The translations under genes and the position numbers were made by a program. The notes beneath the pieces were generated by a model. The model was not told the DNA's origin, did no database searches, and saw only the letters and a list, made by a program, of their open reading frames with translations. Below are positions 55,990 through 64,000 of a DNA stretch of 64,000 nt, piece by piece. Source of the stretch: Ptychodera flava (Eukaryota; Hemichordata; Enteropneusta; Ptychoderidae); the NCBI RefSeq assembly GCF_041260155.1, contig NC_091931.1, positions 8,490,361 to 8,554,360 of the forward strand, written 5' to 3'. Position 1 is the first letter of the stretch, and the number at the start of each line of letters is the position of its first letter.

Positions 55990-58900
55990 CATAGCGGAAT
56001 AGACCACAGGTGACTGTGGTAATTTTCATGACAAATACACTGGCTGATTAGGACAAATGAAAACTGGAGTATCGACAACTTTTCCGGTATTTGACAAATC
56101 AAACGCCATAATTTCCCCGTACCTCCTATCACATGGCAGTGAGTTATTTATAGCCGTTAGACAACACGTTTGCCGAAGTTCAACAACAACTAATGCCACT
56201 AGCGCACCACTGCTAGTCTCACCCTTCCATTAGCGCGTTTATAAAGCCCCTCACACCCGTCGCCCATCCCTAAGAATAATGGTACAATCCGCTAGATACT
56301 TCTGTGGCATCATACTTGACAATAAACTAATGATATTGCTTTCAAACATGGAGAATATGATGTTCTCACTGTTTTCGAAACACCCGACACAAAATACTGA
56401 TTTCGTATCTATATTTCTATGTACATATTTCCTTTATAGATTCGGCATTGGTCTGTTTTGTAATATACCTGTAACTTTGTCGTGTATGTCATATCAATTT
56501 AACTCTACTCTGTGGGTTGATATATGGCATGGTTGCTGCTTTTGGTCAGTGAATCAGAGCTTTCCTGGATGGAGCATGGTGAACAAGTAGTGCGATGGGG
56601 AATTTTCACAATTGACAGATTGCAGTAGTTTTTATTCATGTCTGTTTATTTTCGTATTTATTGTTAATCCTGTGAGTATGTGAGGCTCTAAGATGTTACG
56701 TATCGGAAGTTTACATTGGGGCGATCCATGCTTCTGAAGAAAATTTAGTTGATTTTATCGTGGCTTACCGTGGTTTTATCGGCCACAAAACCCTTCTATA
56801 GTTACAAGACGAACAGAAAAGAGTTTTAAGACGAAGTGTTTGACGAAGTGTTGGAGTTCCGGTCCTTTTGAGGATGCGCGATGAATACATTGACTGTATA
56901 ATTTTTGACAATTGTAGCAGAATCAGGCATGTTTTTATCGAGTGTTTTATTCAATATTTGAACCAGATAATAACCTTGACAATAAGTTAATATGCATTTC
57001 CCTGGAGCACACATGGTTTAAAAATTTGAAGTAGATTTACTAAGACAAAAATCAGACTGCAGTCATTTCAAACTAAATTTGACAAATTGACGACATGGTA
57101 TTCGTTCTCGATATTTGCATGTCTGTGCGTCCTATCGTCTGTAAGATGATAGATCTACGTTTCGGTCAATTGAATGTCTGCACGTCTCGCTGTAGATTAT
57201 CGTCTCGCTGTTTTTCCATTAAAGCTAATTATCCTACGTCGCCAACAAACAGAGGCATATCCATGTTTGCACTGATGTGTATGTACACTGCCACCGGTTA
57301 TCTTTTCATGACGATGTGCTTCAAGTGACACCGCAATGCGCCACAACGCAATGCGCTGTATCATCAACTCTGGTGAAATTTCGAAGCTTATGACAGTGGT
57401 ATGTCGTTTAGCTTAGACACGTCAACAGACGTTCTTTAGAGAAATTACCATTTGAAAGAACTTTTGACCTTTAAACGACCTTTTACTGTATCCCCTTATC
57501 TTTATAATTTTCAGACCCCTCTACACTCTCCACGGAATATCCCACGATTCATTATGATGTGTATCCTCGGAGGTTCCTCACTGATGTCTGGAAAGTCTCC
57601 CATGTGCAGAGAAACTTGTAGACAAGTAATAAAAATTTGGAAACCGTACTTTTGAGCACATGGCTGAGCTCAATGTCCAGTTTGAATGATTTGAAAAATA
57701 ATACTTGATTGAGAGAGGAGATATCAATTTTGTGAAATTGTCAAACAATTTTAGAGCCAGTGATACACAATAATTTCATGGAAAGTAAGGAGTGTTTTGG
57801 CACCTGTTTTGTCAAACAAAAGGATATTGATTTCTTTCAAATAGATCTACAAAAGAAATTTGCATGTTAACTTTTGCACTGAAAGTGACCACCTCAGTTG
57901 CTCATTACAAACTTCCCAAAAGTGTGTTATTTGTAGTCCCTGTAAACCATCAATTTTGTGGCCGTTTAATGGTGATGTTGAAATTTCTACTAAAAAATCG
58001 GACCGTGCTTCCTTTTTTAGATATTATCAAATGGTCATTGTAATGACAAATGTTACTCTCAATATGCAGAACTGGATAAGTTATAATTACATGAACCTTC
58101 GAGTGTACACATCATACAGACTTGTGGGTAATTTACTGTATTGTGCTCTAATCCTCTTGCCTCTCGAGAGGTTATCAGGGACTGCGCAAATTTCCTCCTG
58201 TATTTTGTTTTTCTCGGCAAGTTAAACTCTATGCAAGTTTCAGCCATTTCTAATAATGCAGCTAAAACCACAAGGGGTTTCAAGGTTGTTTTGGCGGGAA
58301 AAGGCGGGCACTTACTCAGTTTGGTCATATCGAGGCATCTGTTCTGTATTTCCTTGACGATGTCCAGTGCGCATGCTTGGTCCACGATAAAAGCGAAAAT
58401 GGTGGGTATCATCAGTACACTGATGAATATCAGCCAGAGGAACATGAAGAAATAACAGGCTACAACCAACTGTAACGAAACCAATGTATGAACAGTGTTA
58501 ATAGAAAGTGGTAGTGGTATATCTGAAATGTAGGTCTACTTGTGTATATCTACCAGGTATTACGCCAATGACCATAAAAATATCTAATTACTCCAGCGAT
58601 CTGCGAATTTCTTGTCACTAGTTATCAAACAGTGAGTTGCTCACAGTTAGAGGTTTATATGGGATTTCGAACCGATCGGTTATTGCAGTAACGTGAATAG
58701 TGTGTTGAAATTGTCATATCTCCACCTTACGGTCGGAATGTGGCCACAAGGCTTATCGGATAAGTTGTCATGACAACAGTGTGAGACTGTGTTGCGTTCT
58801 CTAAAATGACATAGCGTGAACACAGTATCATTCCTGAGCGGTTCATTTCTTTGTCCACTGACACTTCCAGAAAATCAACAACAAACAATTGTTAACACTA

Positions 58901-61900
58901 CAATCAATTGTCAACAAAAGGATATGTGAACATGGGAAGGCTTATACATAACCAATAAAATAACACATCATTTACAAATTTTCATACAAAAACTCTTGTG
59001 TACATTTGCATAACGATATGTATGCTTGAAAGTATCCACAATTCAAAAGGTCTGTAGCTAGCTGTAACTTTTGATGATTCTCTCCCTCTACTTTTGTTTC
59101 AAATGTAAACTGTAGATTTTTGTTCTACTCCCCAAATATGTTACGATGCATAGCTGCAACTGTCAACCAAACCCGTACAGGAGACTGCATTGTCATTGTT
59201 GACAAGTATACTCTGGTCAGGATCAGAATTCAAATTTGAACAATAAACCGTGCATTTTACATTATACAGAGGCTGTATTGACAAGTTAAATATTTAGTGT
59301 TTCATCATACTTTGGAAAACAGAACAAGAACTGACAAAAATAGCGAAAAATGATAAAATGTTACAGGTACTGGCCCTTTAATAGTAGTGTCCGTTATAGA
59401 CTCTAACCAAACAAGCGAGCAGAAGGTTCTTTGATTCGAATTCAGTTGTGATTTGTTATGACATAATGTAGTCTAGCGTACTTTCGAAGTAAATTCCCAA
59501 GGCAATTTCATGTTGTTCGCGTACATTTTTCGAGTCAGACGACAATATTTGTACCAAACACAGTTTCCAACGTGAAATCTTACCAGGGCAATGATGATTC
59601 TTCCGTAGAGACGGCAACCATATCGACCACAGCAAGTCCGACGTGTAGGCCCCGTTGCCGCTATACCGATTATCAGCACCCACAGCGCCATGTATCCCAT
59701 CATTCCTGCTATGGCAATAACACCCATCTGGGCAAATGGTACCCTTGAAAATAGAACACAATTAACGGACAAATAGAGTAGTAATATGCAATAAGATATC
59801 AAAGGTCGGTGACCTTTCCAAGTTGATACTCGGATTGGTACTTCCTGGCTGAAATAAGGGTCAGATAGAACCAGTTTATATTTTTGACACTATTGTTAAT
59901 ATCAACCTCTTTGAAAGTTTTTAAAGCAAACTTACCCAATGCAGAGCAAGTAACGATTGTCGACGGATACAGACGGCGTCGTTATCATACATAAATGTCT
60001 TCATCTCCAATAATGAACAACCTTAATATGTTCATGTAATACACTGTTTTCGTACGTTTCAAAGAAAACGATTACAGTCCATATCACTTTTAAGTGGAAG
60101 CGTGTTTTAAATTTTCATTTTTATTTTTCAGTTTTGCTAGATGCCTTTTTTCGATGGAGTAAAAGTGTATATTGACTTTTTGCTCCACAACCTTTAATCA
60201 TGAAATCGCGTTCATGGTCACTTTATCCACTAATGATCGAAAAATCGGAATCGTATCTTCCCAGCCCCAGGGTTGCGCTAGGGTTTGGCCTGTTCGAACT
60301 GCACTGGCCCGCCGGGTAGATTATTTAGTTTCCAATATATTTGAGCAATGAAGCTATGAGATTTTCAAATTGATTTCAGGATATTTGGGTGACTTACATC
60401 TCGGCAATTGATGGTCCAAGGAATGCAACCAGTAAGTCCATGACACCACTGACTGCTTCTAGTAGGAAGTACCCAAAGGACGAGGCACCGGCGGCGAGGA
60501 AGAAGAACGCTATCAACGAATCATAGGGTACCCTCGACAGGCATACACAGCACTTGTTGTTGCAACATGCGCGCCAGAAGCAACGGCAGCACCGGCAGAA
60601 TATGTTGTGGCAGAGGTATCGACTGATGCGATACTTGTTCTCTCCTATGGTGCGACAGCAACTCACCAGGGCTAACCAGACGAAATTGTCACAGAATATT
60701 CTCTTGTTGCGACGGTGAATGCGCCCCCAGTGGTCCGACACGACATCCCTGGTGTTACCAAACCACCGGTAGAACATATTCTCGTTTCGAACATGTTTTG
60801 TGTAGGCAGTCTTCACCGATTCTTTTCCTGCAATATAGTGACCACAACAAAACACCCATCCATGAAGTACATTGGCTTGATCAGTTGTGAAGAGTTTTAG
60901 CAGAAACACTATTCTGCTTTTGCTCGTTGTTCATGATATCACTGGCGACACCAATTCGAAGGCAATTATTACGACTTTCAGATTCTAAAATATCAAGAAT
61001 CAAGAATTTCAGTGCTAATACATGGGACCCACGTACACTGCCAATCACAAAGTTATGGAATGAAGATTACTTATTTCCTTGAACTAAATTGAATGAGAAA
61101 ATAGTGCATATATTAGCGCCGTGCATAATGTCGTCCTTTAGGTTTTATATCTTGACTTACGGACAGGTTTCAACTATGGATAGGCAATAAACAAAAGAAC
61201 ATATAAACAAGTGAATGAAGATAGTAACTAACCAGCAAAAGTTGTCACTCTGGTTTAAAGGGACAAAGTCGGCCATTTTTCATGAATTTTGTTTGATGCA
61301 AAATACTACTTATATTGTTTTACATGTTGAAAGATACTGAATGAATGGGTGACCATGCATATATTTGACCCTGGTTTTAGACAAATTAAGTGAAACCATC
61401 GCAAAAATGAATTAATGGTCATGACCATGGTCATGTATCGTGCCTAAAACCGGGGTCGAATATATGCATGGTCATCAATCCATTCATTCAGTATCTTTAA
61501 ACATGTCAAACAATATAAGTAGTATCTCGTATCAAACAAAATTCATGAAAAATGGCCGACTTTGTCCCTTCAATCCCCACGACTTTAGAGGGCTGGTGAG
61601 ATGCCGGTGTGGACAGTGAGCGGGTAATATTCGATTTGTCGATGTCAGATTTCTCGGGATTGGCCTATAGAAGATATCGGCGCGCGGACCATCAGATTTT
61701 GTTAAACAGCGGTAAAAATGCAGAGTAATTTTGCTATAAGACCCGCTGTTGTTGAAAATATTAACATTATTGCAACTTTAAAATTTTGGATTAAAATAGT
61801 ATGAAGACTCTGCCTACAAGTTAGTGACCACGTGACATTTTTTTCTCATTTGCTTTGGCGACTATGACCACAGTGCTATTTAATGATATAGATTAGGATA

Positions 61901-63798
61901 CACATAAACAAAGAACGTGTCGATTACAAATCAATTTCAGGGTAAATTATCCCAATATGGAGAAAAATTTAGACATGATAAACAAATAGATAAAAATAGG
62001 AGTCTCAATTGGACACACCTGTTGGTAAGTTCATTATCCTTATTTCAACTTTGACCCCGTTCCACGGCTGCGCATTGCATTCCGGGAAGGGGAAAGGGCA
62101 CACTATCAACAGCGGAGCCTGGATTATTACTCATGAATGCAGCTATTTACAGAAATCACTGCAATAAAAATGTGCTTCACTTGAAATACCCATTAACCCC
62201 TCGACTTCAGCAAACAAATAGCAGTTGAAAGCCGTACAGGATAACTGAACTGTAAACATATCAAACCTCGAAGGATTCAGTGAGTAAATTTAGGTAGAGG
62301 GTTTTATGCCTTGCCTCTAATAGTGAACGAAAATTAAACATCGGTTAAAGAACAAATGTTTGAATATCGTAGACCTAGCACTTGTTGCTAGTACAGAACA
62401 CGCCCCAAAACATGTAAATAGATAAAGACTTGCTAACTTCAACAACTAATTTCTTAAATACTACGGGCGCGAAATTGTGCTTCACCAAATTGTCCACGTC
62501 ACCACCACTCGGACGACACTTACCCGAGTAACTTATCGACTTATAGATAATAGAACCCCATACTTTAAATATAACAGTCATCGATGCCGCTAGTTTTATT
62601 GCTGGTCCATTTGTCTTTGTTTTTCCACACCCTGTCACTTAATACAGAATGTCCTGAAAAGACGTATTTCACACAAGTGTAAAGTGAACGGAATCACTTA
62701 CCTTTCTCACGGTACTGACGTAAATTGATTCCCCCTAAAAACAAAGGAACAACATCGTTGGTTTTATCTCTCTCATCTGATGGTACATTTGATTTTAAGA
62801 TGGAAATCCATTGATACTATAATGGACGGTGTACTTGCACTTGACTCACAGCGGACTGATATATCACAAAAACCCTGACATTTAAACCATAATTACTAAT
62901 AGCATGGAGGTTTCAGTCAGTGTATGGTTTGGCGAGCGTTGCTTCTGAAAAGCCTTTACCTGACGAGGGCGTGACCCTGACTGTCCTTGATGTGCGGCAA
63001 AAGCTAGACAAACCAGTCGGCATATAAACCTGGCACCGCAAAGGATCTTCACACACTCTGTACATTTCAGTTATGAATCCGAACTTATTTAATTTTTGTT
63101 GGAATGCTGCCTTTTCCGTTTTGATCGCACCACTGTCCTAATGCTTTTATAAATTTAAATATTTGAAACATATGATAAATCGAGGTGTCTGGCTCATCTA
63201 TCGTTTACATTACCATAATTGCACACGCTCAAGACAGTCATGTGATAGGACGGTTTTTGTTGATAATTCCACGATCTCATACTGAGTGATTTGGTCCTAT
63301 CACACCCTGAAAACACTACCAATGATTATTGCAGTCCACATGAATAAGAGAAGTTAAATTAATGTGCACTTTAAGTCAAATTAAGGTCTACTTTTGTCTG
63401 TTAACATGCAAAACCAAAGATATATTCGCGAGATGATGAAAACACGGCGCCCTGGATGGTTATTTCACTTCAAAGGATTTCACTGTCTCTTATCATATTC
63501 GGAAAAGGGCGAGAGTTTGCGATTGACAGCTGTTCCGACATTCTACACGTACTGACTTTATCACAGTGAAATAATATGCATAAAAACATTACAAAATACA
63601 GACAGAATTATATTGGTACAGTATGGTTACACAGTGGCATAAGATATATATATATAGCTTGGTCGGAGGACTTACTCATCTCGGTCGAAGCATTGGCGAA
63701 TGTGTTCTCCTTTACCCAGAATGCTCCGACGCAGCTCACAAATTGTCGTCGACGAAACAAAAAGCAGAACTCCCAGTCAGAGGCACATTGATGGATTT
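49600..63798 (-). CDS. Unrecognised multi-pass membrane protein, 5' end beyond window
   Basis: Exons in order: 63676-63798, 62702-62734, 60398-60827, 59584-59743, 58316-58469, 53911-54051, [unresolved], 53151-53177, 53067-53126, 52849-52873, 52260-52339, 50561-50626, 49600-50013. Introns are GT-AG and phases agree everywhere except across the bracketed gap. The N-terminal part is cytosol-like and basic, with a dense cysteine cluster (HNIFCRCCRCFWRACCNNKC) before the first hydrophobic block (SLIAFFFLAAGASSFGYFLL). TM2 (GVIAIAGMMGYMALWVLIIG) is followed by a short CCGRYGC loop and TM3 (VVACYFFMFLWLIFISVLMI). A probably extracellular region with cysteines and an NTT glycosylation site precedes TM4 (GTGLWLGFAIACGASMIIVV). 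A 137-residue tail carries a KKKKRQK stop-transfer, tyrosine/proline-rich acidic sequence, and ends in VHV. The paired TM plus cysteine-loop plan recalls prominin or tweety proteins, but I see no diagnostic motif. Confidence 0.7.
52116..52242. repeat. (GA)n microsatellite next to a splice donor
   Basis: About 70 bp of GA units pass into G-rich GGGAGG repeats. On the transcribed (minus) strand this is a CT-rich tract starting roughly 12 bases downstream of the donor of the 52260-52339 exon. Confidence 0.95.
55661..56320. mobile_element. 660-bp foldback element with microsatellite in one arm
   Basis: Outer arms: GTCAAGTATG and ACTGTACCATTATTTTTAGG (from 55661) are mirrored by CCTAAGAATAATGGTACAAT and CATACTTGAC (to 56320). 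Inner arms: CACCTGTGATCTATTCC mirrors GGAATAGACCACAGGTG, and ATGCGCCCCATAGACG mirrors CGTCTATGGGGCGCAT. The right arm carries a (TA)n and (GA)n expansion (about 55905-55988) and extra sequence at about 56040-56210 that the left arm lacks. It lies in an intron of the membrane-protein gene. Confidence 0.78.
55905..55988. repeat. (TA)n-(GA)n compound microsatellite
   Basis: About 16 bp of TA repeats run directly into about 66 bp of GA repeats, inside the right arm of the foldback at 55661-56320. Confidence 0.95.
61259..61569. mobile_element. 311-bp foldback MITE, TTAA-like target
   Basis: Arms of about 125 bp begin AGGGACAAAGTCGGCCATTT and are highly similar to the complement of the right end (AAATGGCCGACTTTGTCCCT). 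Mirrored internal blocks include CATGAATTTTGTTTGAT, ACTTATATTGTTT, CATGCATATAT and CCATGGTCAT. Flanks are TTAA on the left (61255-61258) and TCAA on the right, a probable degraded TTAA. It is intronic in the membrane-protein gene. Confidence 0.82.
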
Positions 63799-64000
63799 CT
63801 AGATCACAGGAACACTAACGGCTTTTCAACGCCAAACGAGGAGCGTTCAAACATATGTAAATTTTTCTCCATTTAGATTTTATTTTTAGATATTTTACGC
63901 TATTGATGAAGCATGGGTGCCAACCAGTAGTTTTTTAATGCTAGCAAGCCTGGGCCCATTGACCTTTATATGTAAATATGGTCGATGCTTGTGTGTTGTC

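Noticed and set aside
62956..63010. Candidate extra exon of the membrane-protein gene with good splice sites
   Set aside because: Including it breaks the phase match between exons 63676-63798 and 62702-62734 and brings a stop into the next exon.

Overview
The window is eukaryotic nuclear DNA from an invertebrate animal. Genes are split into short exons with GT-AG introns, introns are long, base composition is AT-rich, and short inverted-repeat DNA transposons are very dense. A LINE with a 2A-like motif near the start of ORF1, together with the gene content, would fit a marine deuterostome such as a hemichordate, amphioxus or echinoderm. That placement is inference and other invertebrates are possible.

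Three host genes can be assembled exon by exon. (1) ZCCHC10, plus strand, 23194-31365, four coding exons, 147 aa: a small CCHC zinc-knuckle protein with a serine/aspartate tail. (2) PPID (cyclophilin 40), minus strand, 34915-43299, nine coding exons, 363 aa: cyclophilin domain plus an Hsp90-type TPR domain. It converges tail-to-tail with ZCCHC10. (3) A multi-pass membrane protein gene, minus strand, 49600 to about 63798, at least twelve exons and open at the right edge. I could not assign it to a family. Splice phases agree across almost the whole chain; one junction near 53.2-53.9 kb is unresolved.

Layout: 1-16.5 kb holds no gene I can support, but contains a 1.2-kb giant palindrome (7513-8720), a hAT-type MITE (12582-12751) and TTAA-flanked MITEs. 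16.5-21.0 kb is a decayed APE-type LINE with two ORFs, several frameshifts and premature stops; a 2A-like motif lies near the start of ORF1. 21-23 kb is repeat-rich. 23.2-31.4 kb is ZCCHC10, whose first intron is packed with foldback elements. 31.4-34.9 kb is the convergent intergenic spacer. 34.9-43.3 kb is PPID, with MITEs in several introns. 43.3-49.6 kb has no supported gene. 49.6-64 kb is the membrane-protein gene, with further foldbacks in its introns.

The three genes have no evident common pathway. The most notable features are the uncharacterised membrane protein with its micro-exons, the 2A-like motif in the LINE, and the number of inverted-repeat elements, several with intact target-site duplications.
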